Source: Sipunculus nudus (lineage: Eukaryota > Annelida > Sipuncula > Golfingiida > Sipunculidae). From it: a stretch of DNA of 64,000 nucleotides. Positions within the stretch are counted from its first letter, which is position 1. Each line of letters opens with the position of its first letter. Below the pieces are notes generated by a model. That model was not told the origin of the DNA. It saw only the letters and a program-made list of their open reading frames with translations, and ran no database searches. The stretch is from the NCBI GenBank assembly GCA_026874595.1, contig CM049308.1:50908624-50972623 (forward strand). Direction: 5' to 3'. Positions 36,465 through 48,399 of this stretch are shown piece after piece. The position numbers and the translations under genes are program-made.

Positions 36465-37590
36465 TTAAAATGTACAGTAAGTGGTTATCTGAGAAACAGA
36501 ATTAAAAATGTACAGCTCGTCGTGGTTTACTTATGTACAGATGTCTTAAAAAATGTTCAGCCGGTGGTGGTTATCGGTTAGACAGCCGGTGGTGGTTATC
36601 GGAAAGGACAGATAAAACAAGGGACCCATGGGTCACGGCGCTCAGCTGAATTTTGAAATTTTAGCAAATGCAAAATATGCTGATTTCTGTTGTAATATTT
36701 TTCATATATATAAGCATATGAGAAGCTAAAAGGAATTGGCCCTCCTACTTGGTTATAGTATAGTTCTAAATATATGATTGCAAAACTAATACTCGACAAG
36801 TCTGTCATATAGAAAAAACAGTAAAAACATATCAGTTTTGCGATACTGTGATGCATATGAAAAATTTACAATTTTTTGGGGGCCCATAACTTCAAACACC
36901 TTACACAATACTGACCTGATTTTTTGTATGTACATAGAAAATGAATGGAAGAATATGCATACTAATTATGATCAAAAACAGATCAGTGGCTTTGATATTA
37001 GCCAGTCTCGAAGTGTAACAATGGGTTTTTAATGGAGGTTTTTCCTTAATATCTCGAAGGAACGAAGTCCTACTGACCCAGTTTTCTATATGGTAGGAGA
37101 TTTTGGGTCCAACGGTTTCAAAACGTGCCCTGTTAACGGACGGACGGCCGGACGGCACGATCATAGCTCAGATGACATTGTCAGCCGAGCTAAAAATGAA
37201 CAGCCCGTGGCGGTTATCGGGAGCACAGATGTCTTAAAATGTACAGCCCTTGGTGGTCATCAAAGTACAGATGTCTATAAATTTACAGCCCGTGGTGGTT
37301 ATCGGAAGTAGAAAAGTCTGAAAATATACAGCCCGTGGGGATTATCAGAAGTACAGTTTTCTAAAAATGTACAGCCCGTGCTGGTTATCGGGAGCACAGA
37401 TGTCTTAAAATGTACAGCCCTTGGTGGTCATCAAAGTACAGATGTCTATAAATTTAAAGCCCGTGGTGGTTATCGGAAGTAGAGATGTCTGAAAATATAC
37501 AGCCCGTGGGGATTATCAGAAGTACAGTTTTCTAAAAATGTACAGCCCGTGCTGGTTATCGGGAGCACAGATGTCTTAAAATATACAATA
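36465..37590. repeat. Tandem array of about 43-bp units with 171-bp higher-order period, split by an element
   Basis: The subunit contains TACAGCCCGTGGTGGTTATC followed by a GAAGTACAGATGTCTTAAAA-like half. Four variants form a 171-bp block: the block at 37216-37386 is repeated at 37387-37557 almost exactly, and a third begins at 37558. Diverged units at 36465-36610 lie beyond the element at 36611-37194. The array sits in the 5' intron of gene B. Confidence 0.88.
36611..37194 (-). mobile_element. Non-autonomous element inserted in the 171-bp array
   Basis: It interrupts the array. The left end is ACAAGGGACCCATGGGTCAC then GGCGCTCAGCTGA; the right end is GTCAGCCGAGCTAAAAATGA. The ends carry an imperfect inverted word GCTC(A/G)GCTGA. 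Next to the right end is CGGACGGACGGCCGGACGG (37138-37156). The left-end motif also closes repeat regions near 63.73 kb and, diverged, near 49.78 kb; the right-end motif recurs at 7.62 kb. No coding frame is kept. Confidence 0.65.
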
Positions 37591-37672
37591 CATCGTGGTT
37601 ATAAGATGCAATTATTAAAAAGTAATTAACATTTATTACAGATGATTAAACCAAGACGTTATCAGATTAAAC

Positions 37673-37822
37673 GTCTTATAAATATAGGATTCCTTAGGGG
37701 TTAATTCCCTACGATCTTATCAAAATAAATAGGTTACACGAGAATATGTCTTATAAATATAGGATTCCTTAGGGGTTAATTCCTTACGATCTTATCAAAA
37801 TAAATAGGTTACACGAGAATAT
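37673..37822. repeat. 75-bp direct tandem duplication
   Basis: Two copies, 37673-37747 and 37748-37822, differ at one or two bases; 'gtcttataaatataggattc' starts each. Recent event, in the 5' intron of gene B. Confidence 0.93.
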
Positions 37823-38160
37823 GTAGGACATCAGACCATATCCATGAGGACTACTTAGGACAACTGGCGAAGAATGATACACCCTTCCCTGCCGCCGCCC
37901 CCCCCCCCCCCCTCCAAGCTCATCTTGTAATTAAAATGTACGGAGCTTACGAAAGAAAATACCTCAAAAGAAAAGAGCATTGATTAGAAACAATAAATGA
38001 AAACAAAATGAAAATACATATTTGTTCTCCAATACAAAAATATTCATAGCTATCGTTCCGTATTATACAAGACTAAAAATATTCTCACAGGGTGAAACTT
38101 TCAACATATGATATTTCAGTGTTGTTTAGGTCACACCAGTTACTGAAAAAAGTGTCCTAC

Positions 38161-38238
38161 CTTCACAATATTGCTCTCCGCCTTGTAATCTCACAAACTC
38201 AAGATCTGGCGCCCCGATGTATGCTGCCCTCTTATAAA
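38161..38238 (-). promoter_or_regulatory. TATA box and 5' UTR exon of gene B
   Basis: On the minus strand TTTATAAG (38231-38238) is followed by a leader exon that ends at 38161 before the donor GTAGGAC. Gene C has the same donor word GTAGGAC after its leader exon. The intron to the ATG-abutting acceptor would be about 2.05 kb. The start site is inferred. Confidence 0.6.
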
Positions 38239-38730
38239 CGTGAACCAGTACGCGGCTCCCAGCTGGTCCACTGCTGTACGCGGTACAAGCAAAACAAAAG
38301 CCGAATTAAACCGACACAGGCAGTACAGAACACTCCAGATAATGTCGTTTCGGTCACCTCAATTAATCCACAACTTGTTTTAACAAAGAGGTTTTACCAA
38401 GACTTGCTTTAAATTTGATCGAGTACCGGGGTTTTATTGTTAAATCTGAAATGCCCACGTGGGCAGAACACAGTTTGATTTTTAACGTTTATGTTCACTC
38501 AATATTTGTCGATGTGTGCATGTGTCGACGTGTTCGCTTTATACCTGCATGGATTACAAATACACACTAACAAAGGGTTAATATGTGGCTTTCTTTTCTT
38601 GATAATATAGGAATTCGCTTTATATACAAGGATAACTCTCTTTCTCCAGAGAGAAACATGTGACATCAGATGCTGTGGAGGCCCTTTTCCACACAGAGGA
38701 TTGATCTGTGAATAATCATACGCACAACAG

Positions 38731-38819
38731 CAGGGGCGTAGCCAGGATTGAGGGAGGGGGGGGCATGATCAGTAGCGGATAAGGATATTCAAGACCCTGG
38801 GGGCGCTGATATGTATCGA

Positions 38820-38889
<70 letters not shown>

Positions 38890-39385
38890 CAAGTAGTACC
38901 GAGGATATCCGAAAAATTGGGGGGGGGGGGTGGTCGGATATTTGAGTTTTCGGATATGCGAGTTACACCATTGTTTTCAATAAGTATTCTGTTACTTCTA
39001 ACAAAAGTTGCTGGTGAAGAAAGTAGTCTAAATACCTGATATATAGACCGTTTATATGAATCACTAAACGATTAAAGTTGATTGCTTGTAACCTTTATCC
39101 GAATCAGGGGGACAGTGTTACATCAGTACATGTAGAGATGATCGGATGAATGTAGACGCAGCGACAAAAGCCCTCAATAACCCATTAAGCTTAATAAGAT
39201 GCGCTGATCGGGCCATTTGTTAATTTTCACAGGCGAACAAAGGATACATATCCAGTTTTCCTCGGAATCACATTCAGTAATTTGGAAAATATATTTTCTG
39301 AATTTCGTATTTCTACTTTTCGGTTAAAAGAGGTAAATTTCGGTTCCCCGGTTTAATTTCGGATAAACGGGATACGGTTCTACTT

Positions 39386-39421
<36 letters not shown>

Positions 39422-40199
39422 TATATATATATGTATATATATTATAGAATATGTTTTTATCAAGGTTAATTACAGGTACAAGGGGAGGGTATGGGAGGGA
39501 GTATCCCTGTCCCATATTGGGACATTTTTTTTTATTATGCAATGTAAAGAGGGCATTTTGAGGCTATTTTCACCAAAAAATATCAGGATTTTCTGTTCCT
39601 GAAAAACTTTTCACTTATGTCTTTGCCTTATGAAGTCAAACTTTAGAGAAATGCAACATTTAACATTTATATTTCGTCAAAATAAGGATATAAAATTTCA
39701 GTCGATTTTGATATGTTAAAATCAATATCCAAAGGCGCATTTACTATTAAAACTTGCAAAAATATCTTTTAAATGTAATGCTCGGAGTAAAATCTTATGT
39801 TCAACATTGCATTTTACCGAGGTCCGTGGTCTCGACAGCACACAGGACTCCTAAGAGCACAGATCGCGAGTTCGTGTATACCGGTATCACTGGAGGAGCC
39901 GTGAGATTGTTCACGGTCAACCGAAAACAGGGCCTGGTGCTCTGCAATTGTTCTACAACTGTTCATAAATATCCTCATCCTAACCTTATGAATGTGAAAG
40001 TTATAAACTACAGATAACTTATATAAAAATCTAGTTGTTAATTAATAGAAAGAAATATGAAAAATGAAAATTAATCACGAAAATAAGGAAATTAGATAAA
40101 ACGAGACATATCGCAGCTCAATGGAGGGCCGCGCGTCGAAGGCGTCCTCTCTTGATCCGCCGCTGATATCAGAAGAAAGGCAATTTAATGCCCATATAC

Positions 40200-40251
<52 letters not shown>

Positions 40252-40361
40252 TATAAAACTAAGTGAATTCCGAAAGGCCGGCGAGGACTGGATGCAACCG
40301 GCGGGGGGGGGGGGGGGGCATGTCCCCTTGCGGCCCCCCCCCCACCTTGGCTACAACCCTG
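38731..40361. mobile_element. hAT-like non-autonomous element with nested second inverted-repeat pair
   Basis: The left end CAGGGGCGTAGCCAGG (38731-38746) pairs with the right end CCTTGGCTACAACCCTG (40345-40361): 13 of 16 positions match once inverted. The direct word CAACAG lies just outside both ends (38725-38730 and 40362-40367), a possible target duplication. Inside, CAGTAGCGGATAAGG (38770) pairs with CTTGATCCGCCGCTG (40151-40165), a second CAG-type terminus common in hAT elements. The interior has three (TA)n arrays and G runs and no transposase frame. Assignment to hAT is by terminus type only. Confidence 0.6.
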
Positions 40362-41017
40362 CAACAGATCTTGACCCAGTGTTGGAGGTTGCATTTGTCC
40401 CGGAAGGTGGTGCCATCTTGAGATGGAAGGGGGGGGGGGGGGATTGGGGGAGAAACGGGCTCATAGTTCCAAAATGAGCATTCTCAAGGCCACGTGCTGG
40501 GACTGTCAAAATGTGGCCAGGTATGTACGGAGATTTATTGTAATTTTTTATTGCTATATGTGATGGTCACTTCCATATGCAGCTTTCTGGGAATTTTTTG
40601 AAAAATATAAACTCTTCTATTTTATACTCTCACAATTAAATAACTGATAAACTTTCTAGGACATGATTTTCAACTATTAATATTTTCGACTATTTATTGA
40701 ATATTAATATAACATTAAACAAGGGAATGTGGTATGTCACTATCTTGATAAGCTATATTTGAGTATGCATTCATCCCGTACGTGTGTCTGTCTGTGTGTT
40801 TGTTTGTCTCTGCTCCAAAAATAACACCTTGCTGAAACATTGTGTGCCAATTACAAATTAATATAACAGAAAGAGAGATTCAGTGTCAAAGAACACACAC
40901 ACATATATATATACACACTTACACACAGACATACAGAGTTGCTCATTATATTAAAATGACATCATTATGACAACAGACGTAATCATCCAAAAATGTTGAC
41001 ACAACGATATTACATTG
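40362..41017. other. Intergenic, downstream of gene C
   Basis: Holds a 14-G run at 40429-40442 and a short CA/TA run near 40898-40925. Nothing else recognised. Confidence 0.4.
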
Positions 41018-41027
41018 TTTTATTTAT
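41018..41027 (-). terminator. Candidate polyadenylation signal of gene C
   Basis: Overlapping AATAAATAAA on the minus strand, about 45 bp after the stop codon. Confidence 0.6.
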
Positions 41028-41069
41028 TGTCTGTATGGTTTACGATAAAAAGTCACGTGATTGCAGTCA

Positions 41070-44000
41070 TTACTGCAGCATTCCCTCCAAGAGCTTCATG
41101 AGCTTGGACTTGATTGCAGCGTCGCTGAATTCCCGCTTTTCGTAGCCTCGTTTGTACTTGGTGATGGCAGTGCCGTCCTCTGAAGCCACGGTGCGGATGA
41201 AGAAATCCCGTGCAGGACCCAAACGGTCATTAATCTGTGAACATAAAAAATACTTAAAATAGATGTTAAACTAGTATCTGTGTATATCAAGAGTCATGAC
41301 ATAGTCCCTTTTTGCCATTTCCATCCTTCAGTTGTATCCTAATGTAGTTTCATTTGTGTTCTATAATCTGTTTCAGTTGTATCATAAAGTCTGTTTCACT
41401 AAAACAGTATGTTTCAGTAGTATCTTATAGTCTGTTTCAGTTGGATCCAATAGTCTGTTTCAGTTGTAACCAATAGTATGTTTTAGTTGTATCCTGGCTG
41501 TCCATCGGAATTTGGTGATAAGTAAGGCGGTTTCTGTTCAATATGTGATACTGACAGATTGCAGAAGAAGCAATTCGACGATACCGACTGAAATATTGTA
41601 TTCAGCCTTGATAATTCTAAACTTCTAGATGACTCTTTGTGAACTGAATGTGTCTTTAACCGACAATGTGATTTATAATAATCATGGTACTTATGGTACC
41701 AACATCCAGTCAAAGTCTGAAACAAGGTGTCCTTGAACTATTCACTACAGTCAGCATCCGATGGTTGGACTGTTTTCTGTTTTCCTCTTATCCTTTTAGG
41801 TTGCAACATTGGTTTTTTTTAAGCAACTGCGAACTTTATCTGTTTCAATCACGGATAGGTACTTTCTAATACAAACTCGATACGTAAAACTTACCCCTTA
41901 GAACCAGTCACTAAAACAAACAGACACTCTTTAAAAAAATCATTATTTACCGCAAACTACGTAAAAGTATTTTATATCAATTAGTCCCTTCTGTCATATG
42001 GACGGACCGTTTCCAAATGAGCATATTATAATCCTAACCAGGCTTGACAAAGCTAACAAGGTATCCAAATTGATCTATATGAATTTAGAAAAATATAAGA
42101 CTTTCCATGACCAGGCTTATGTCTTCTCTGAAGTTATTTTCAGAGACCATTCTTTCAATATAACGCTAATTGTTCATGGTGGTTTTCCTTTTCATGTTCT
42201 ACCAATAGCTCAGGAGCATCAAGATTATATTATTATTTCATACCTTAGGTTGGACACGGACTTGGTAGAGGGAATTAGCATCCAGGTCGTCCACGTCGAC
42301 AAGTCCGCGTTCTCTCTCCCACTCACCGAAATTTACCGACTTAGTCTCGAACGCTGGAGCATCCTCAAGGTCCTGAGCTTCAGGCTGAAAAGACATGACG
42401 TTTAGGCCAAAAAAACAAGGTTTGGTTCTCAGGCACTTTTTTTTCAGAAATCAATGCGGGCGGGCGGCTTTTTTATTTTTAATTGTTTGTATGTTTCGAT
42501 AAAAATGTCAAATGATTGGGAAAAGCATGATAATAACAGATTTATTTTACTAAACAAGTTATATGCACAGTATAATAAAGGGAATTTTTCTTTTGTTAAA
42601 AAATTTTATCTTCGTAAAAGAAATGTCCGAGCGGCTGGAGCTCAAAATTGGTAAGTTTCTATTGCAAATCAAAATAAAAATGTTTAATGCAGGGGTTTAA
42701 AATTGACGCGGGCGCTGTCTGAGAACCATACCTTTTATTTATTTATTTATTATTTTTTGCCTTATCTATATGTTTATTATGCATATGCCAACAGGATAAC
42801 ATACTTAAGATAATCTGTTTTTATGTTTTTGTTATCAAAATATCATCAATCAGCTAACAAAACCACACGAAATACAGTAAAATGTATAGAAATGTACAGA
42901 CATATATAGGAACAATGATGAATTCTTTATATAATGGTTTTCAAATTATCTGATATATGTTAAACTGATGGGATTAAAGAAGATTCCTAGGATATGTATC
43001 CTGAAAACAATTGTTACCGAAGTAACTGCTTGTTAATTATAAAAAACAGAGAATTTTCACACTACGACCATGTCGAAAACCGTTTCCGCGATACGGTATA
43101 TTCAGCAGATATGTTTGATACACTTCACATTGCACCTGAAAAGAATATCCAGTACCATCTTCTAGTATTTGTTGTGTACACACTGAGCTCTTTTCGAATA
43201 GGGCAGCATCGTGTATACGTTACCCAAGGAACCATGAGTAGAACGCTAATGAATACTGGTGTAGTGTACGTGTCTGAATTGTGAACCAAAAGCAAAATCT
43301 CCGGGAATAAATGCCTCGCGCCAGACAAACATAATGCTCTCTCTCATACAAGCAGGGAACAGAATCGATACTTGTACACAGTGTTTGTGGACCTCAACAA
43401 GACCTTTGATTTCGTCGAAAAAAGGGCCTATTACAATACAGATTACATGCCGACTGGTTGTTCCGAATACATGTACCTTCAGATTTAAGACCTCTCGCCT
43501 TCCATTTCTCTAGTTTCCTTTTTCAATGAGTCCCTAGGATCTGATCGATGTACTAGGTATGCAAATAATGTGTCTGAGTTTACTATATGCTTCTTTTATT
43601 TAAAATCCATGGTTACACTCATAAACATAAGACATGCAGGTAATAACAAAATAACGGTACAAAATTTAGCCAATGGACTTTAATTTCAATTTCTCATCAT
43701 AATACGTATAATTATTACTGATTGTATTTTAGTTATGTAATAGCGTTTTAGATCATGTATCATCATGAATTTTACCAAATAAATTATTCTCATTATAAAA
43801 TAAGTCAGGTTCAAATTGATTTTCCCTTTTTGTACAGATATTAAGCAATGCACGCGGTTGAGGGTTATATCATAACTGTACAGGGGCAACATACGTTCTT
43901 TAATTTACCACTTTAATATATCCGAGTCGGCCTTTGCCATGCAGAATTTTAAGGGGATATATGTATACAAGGATCGTGGCACGGTATATAGGAAGTGTAC

Positions 44001-45405
44001 TTATGTACTGGACATTCCTTAAAGTCAAGCGGTGGTGGTCATCTCATTGTACCCCCTGTGCCGCATACAAGTTTATTAACGCTTACCCGTATAATACACT
44101 GTACACACTGGTCAAACAGCCTTTGTAGCTGACGGCAAATATTGGTGGATGATCTTGTCTTGAACACTAAATTGGTTTGTGACTGAGCATGTTTTCCTGT
44201 ATATCAGGTCACCGTGATACCTGAAGGGGTTGTATTACAGGCTGAGAGGGTGATGTTTAAATACACAGACATCGCCTCACTGTTCTCGTTGTGTGGATTA
44301 CACTGACCGAATCAGTTTCTATACATGCTGCAAGGACTAATTTATATTGACTTTTCTGATTGACCGTTTTATCGGGTTCAACTTGACGTACATATAGAGA
44401 ACCGTGATCCATTAATAGAAGGTCGAAGATATAAGAACACGGACGAACCAACAGGAAAATGCACAGTATAACTGTTGGTATTCAAGATAAATGCCCGACA
44501 CTCCTCGTTGTTAGGCTTATATGCTAAACGGACAAGTTAACCAAACAGCAGATATAACAGTGAGGGAAATACATATTACTTTACTTATATACATATACAA
44601 GAAGCGTTTATGAGCGAAAGTACTGTATAGGCCTAGGTTAACCCCATGAGAAAGGGGGGGGGGGGGGGGGGGTAGCTCTAATGACGAAAAAAATGAAACA
44701 CACACAAGCACTGCGGCACACACAAACTTCTTTATTTAAACTCACCGATTCGACCTTCCTGTAGGAGACGACGATTGAGCACGTGACCCGCCCGCTCCTA
44801 CATCCGGCCTCCCAGCGACTCGTACCCTGTGTATACATAGCGATGTGAGGTTTCTTCCCGCTCTGCCACGAAGACTTGTACCAGTAAGCGTCCACTGAAA
44901 CGTTTATAGGTAGATATTGTAACAGCACAGATAACCAAAACGACATTTAATCAAAAAATGAAACTAGTTTTCTAAAAAAATAAAACTCTGCCGAGAGACT
45001 TATCTTTTTATTTTAAAGTTAAAAAAAATCTGTTTTGTATATGTTTCCAAGTTATATAATGTTCTTCCTCCAATATGTTTCCCCTAGAATTATTTGTAGA
45101 CAAGTTCAGGTTCATATGATGTTCGGCAAATATGTTATAAACGTATAATGAATTAAACAAAAAAAATCTGTTAAGTAAGTTTATTTCCAATGCTTCGCAT
45201 ATGAATAAAAAAGAATGAATTCATCTGGAAGTGACTGAAATTCTCTTAATTCGGAATAAAAAATATACAAAGTATTTCTTACTCCAATGTTGTGAAGATG
45301 TTGTTTGATATTATAAACCATTATTTAAAGTAACCTACTGGAGTCCTCTTCAGCAAAGCTGAGTCCCACGCACAGGGCGACGACGGCCAAAGCAAGAACC
45401 TTCAT
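41070..45405 (-). CDS. Small secreted FN3-like protein, paralogue C (unrecognised family)
   Basis: Minus-strand coding exons are 45339-45405, 44746-44894, 42244-42384 and 41070-41234, giving 173 residues with the same phases as A and B. The signal peptide is MKVLALAVVALCVGLSFA. The cysteine pair is CRSGRVTC, two residues wider than in A. Strand-like segments are IVVSYRKVES, LDANSLYQVRVQPK and RDFFIRTV. The end has ITKYKRGYEKR and a 20-residue tail finishing SKLMKLLEGMLQ. Its start, MDAYWYKSSWQSGKKP, is close to A, while the last exon is closer to B. This mixed pattern could mean gene conversion or simply uneven divergence. B and C lie in tandem on minus; A lies on plus 20 kb away. Function unknown. 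Confidence 0.88.
41325..41500. repeat. Tandem repeat of about 28-bp units in intron 3 of gene C
   Basis: Six diverged units of the form AGTCTGTTTCAGTTGTATCC. On the plus strand they repeat TTTCAG, an acceptor-like word, but the gene is on minus, so this has no splicing meaning. Confidence 0.75.
43290..43440 (+). mobile_element. LINE reverse-transcriptase remnant
   Basis: In one frame from 43355 it encodes REQNRYLYTVFVDLNKTFDF, matching the LINE RT palm motif region (REQNRDLYxVFVDLTKAFD). Frame slips occur just before it. It is a short dead fragment in intron 2 of gene C. Confidence 0.75.
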
Positions 45406-45947
45406 CTGTGAAAGTACACGGACGTATTTAGTAGATATACTATAATGGTCAACTTCCAATTAATATAATCATATAAGAATACCAAAAAAATATTATACTC
45501 AGTGCATAATATGAAAAATGTAACTTGACAAAAAATTATAAAACATTATTTCAGATGGAAAAATTTATAACTGATAATAAAAAAAAATAATGAATGATTA
45601 ATCTGCATGATTAGTATCCAGGTTGTGACCCGTATACATGTCTAACAATGTAGAATTACCGAAGTGTGAGTTAGCGATATAAGAGTGTTAAGCATTCACA
45701 CTCGCAAAGAGAATACTAAGATCTATAGGAACTTTAGTAACAACACATTATCAGGTAATAGATCCAGGACATTTATTTTCAGGTTGTCTTCTGAATCAAT
45801 TTTGAAAATACCACATAGATCTGTAAAAACGACGCTGGATTTTCTCACTGATGTGCAAGATAACATTACACGTGCGTGTCTCCTACAACTAAGCCACGTA
45901 TGGTGAAACTCGTCAATACACAGTTTAAATTGTAATGGAAGTCCTAC

Positions 45948-46030
45948 CTTTACTGTCAGCTATGGTATGTAGTCTTTCTACTGTGCTGATATGTTAAATG
46001 CTGAAGGGTGGGGTCAGCGGGCCTTTTAAG
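45948..46030 (-). promoter_or_regulatory. TATA-like box and 5' UTR exon of gene C
   Basis: TTAAAAGG on minus (46023-46030) precedes a leader exon ending at 45948 before the donor GTAGGAC (45941-45947), the same donor as in gene B. The leader intron runs about 540 bp to the acceptor CTTTCACAG against the ATG. Confidence 0.55.
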
Positions 46031-48390
46031 GTACACGGTCGACAACTGGTTGTTGATTCAGTGACCACCTAACACTGGGAACAAACGTTATAGTTAGGCG
46101 ACCCGCGGACTGAGGCAGGATTGAAGTTTCTATTAAATCTATGTTTGTCCCCTACAAACCTTCAAGTGGACGACCTGGCGGTCAAGTTAGGGCAGGGCAG
46201 TTAACTTAGAAATTCACTGAAACCGCCCCCGGAGAGGAGCTTATATGAAGATTCTAATAATGCCTTGTTTGTTCCATTTATTAATCTTTAATTGAAAACC
46301 TATCGGTCACGTTAGGACAGAGCAATAACACTAAGATTTTATTTTCTGTAACCGCCTGCACAGGTAGTGGGTAATATAAAGATTTAATTAGCACCTTTCA
46401 GCACACTTTTGTCGCTTATAATCGTGCACTTAATGACCTGTGAATATGCATTTTTACCGAAGTTTTGGCTTTCATTTCTACGCTCAGTTGTATTGTTAAC
46501 AAAATTTAGATCAGAAGTAGCTATGTTACAGGCAAAGTGTTTAATCAGGCATTACGTGAAATGACTGAAAATTTAATTCATTACACAAAATGACTGATTC
46601 ACTAAGGCATTTCATGAAAGACTAAAATTTCGAGACATTACGTGCAATGCCTAGTTTTATGGCTAAGTTGTTACACGAAATGCCTGACTTCTTGTTGGCA
46701 TGTATGTTTTCGCTGAATGACAACACACATTTTTGGATGAAATCAGTTTATTTGATTGCTTTGTTCCTGTAACAATGATTAATGCACTTAAAATAAGCTT
46801 TAATGCAGGAGAACCTATAAGAATACATATCAAGTACAAATGATATAATGCAATGATTGTTTAGTCGATTTAGTGCACACTTTAAATGTTTGTCATAATA
46901 TGAACTGAACCCATTTAGTCACGAAACAACCATTCTTCATTATGTATATCTATATTATACTACTATATAATTCCACATAGCCCACACTTCACAGGTTTGT
47001 CTTAATTCGGAAGGATCCACCTTGTTTGTTTTAATAAGAAATGAACCGATTTCAATACATATTTATACTATACCACTATTTAAAAAAATCAGTTAATTTC
47101 ATATTTTGCTGCCGTGACAAGGATCAATGCACTAACAAGGATCAATGTACTTCACTTCAGTATTATATCACTGGCATATTGTGCATGGTTATAAGTACAT
47201 TGTCAGTCATCCACAGTTGTAAGTGAAAGCATCTCAGATGTTTATCATAATGACAAATTATTTGTTAAAAATAAATTTACATGGTTTGATTCATTAATTC
47301 AATTTAATCAATATACTATATATACAGTATATACAAAATATTCACAATCAGTACCAATTAATTAGGAAATTGCAAATAAATCTCTGATACTCTCTGTAAT
47401 ATTCAGAGGAAATAAAGATTTTCTACAAAATCAGTGAAAAAGCTTGAAAAGCCCGCTTTGTTATGGGTATCGCGGATAATCAATGGTATTCAAACGAAAA
47501 GTAACATTTCGCCTTACCTATTTGATATTTTCACAGAGATCAAAGAACTGGGTGTAAGTAATTGAACCAGCCTGAGGTAGCTTAATTGAAACAATTCAGA
47601 TATCCGAAACCAAAATGATGGTATACAATTAAAAAAATAAACATATTTAACACATATTTAGGAATGTAAATTATTAAGATCGGAAATATATGTAAGGAGA
47701 CCAAGCATTTCCGGCTTTTCAATATATGTCATAAAAATTGGGTCAATAACAGGGACATCTTAGGGTTGATAAAAAATCATAAATAAACGATGACCAGGGA
47801 TTTTGCATTGTTCTCATGCAAACATTGCAGAATATGACTAGGATATGGGTGATAATGCCCACTAAAAATTAAAAAAAAAAAAAAAATAACGCTATATATG
47901 ACTAACTTCTGCATTATGTAATAACAATGCCTGGGCTTGGAATAAGTGCTCTGGGAGGCAATGTATAACTCTACAATTGTTGAACAGTAAACATCTAGTG
48001 GAACAAGAACTTTTGACACTTTGCATACTTTTAAACAAAAACTCTTAAATTCGTTGTCATAAGTCATTTTCACTGAGTGAACAAATGACCGCAGTTGAGT
48101 TGCCAACAACAAGTGACAAATGACTGACAAAACCCTGGTCAATTCATATCCCCGCCCTCCACAGTAAATTGGTAGATGATGTGAGCAGATCTGTAATAAT
48201 TACTCTTGGTACCCCGATAAGTCATAAGTCTTCTGCAATATCTAAACATAAAAAGGTTAAGCTTACTACAGCAGCAAAAGCTGGGGAGCATTTAAAGCCC
48301 AAGTAAGCCAAAAAAAAAAAAAAAAACGGGGATCTGGCAGATATACCAGTAGATTATGACGAAACGGAAACGATGGACCAATATCAGCTA
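46031..48390. other. Intergenic upstream of gene C
   Basis: Contains short diverged tandem units 'ggcattacgtgaaatgactga' at about 46538-46700. The rest is AT-rich without a recognised gene. Open frame 47777-48142 (minus) has no motif. Confidence 0.4.
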
Positions 48391-48399
48391 CAGGGGTCA

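Noticed and set aside
42454..42654. Small frame on plus in intron 2 of gene C
   Set aside because: AT-driven composition, no motif, opposite strand to a firm gene.
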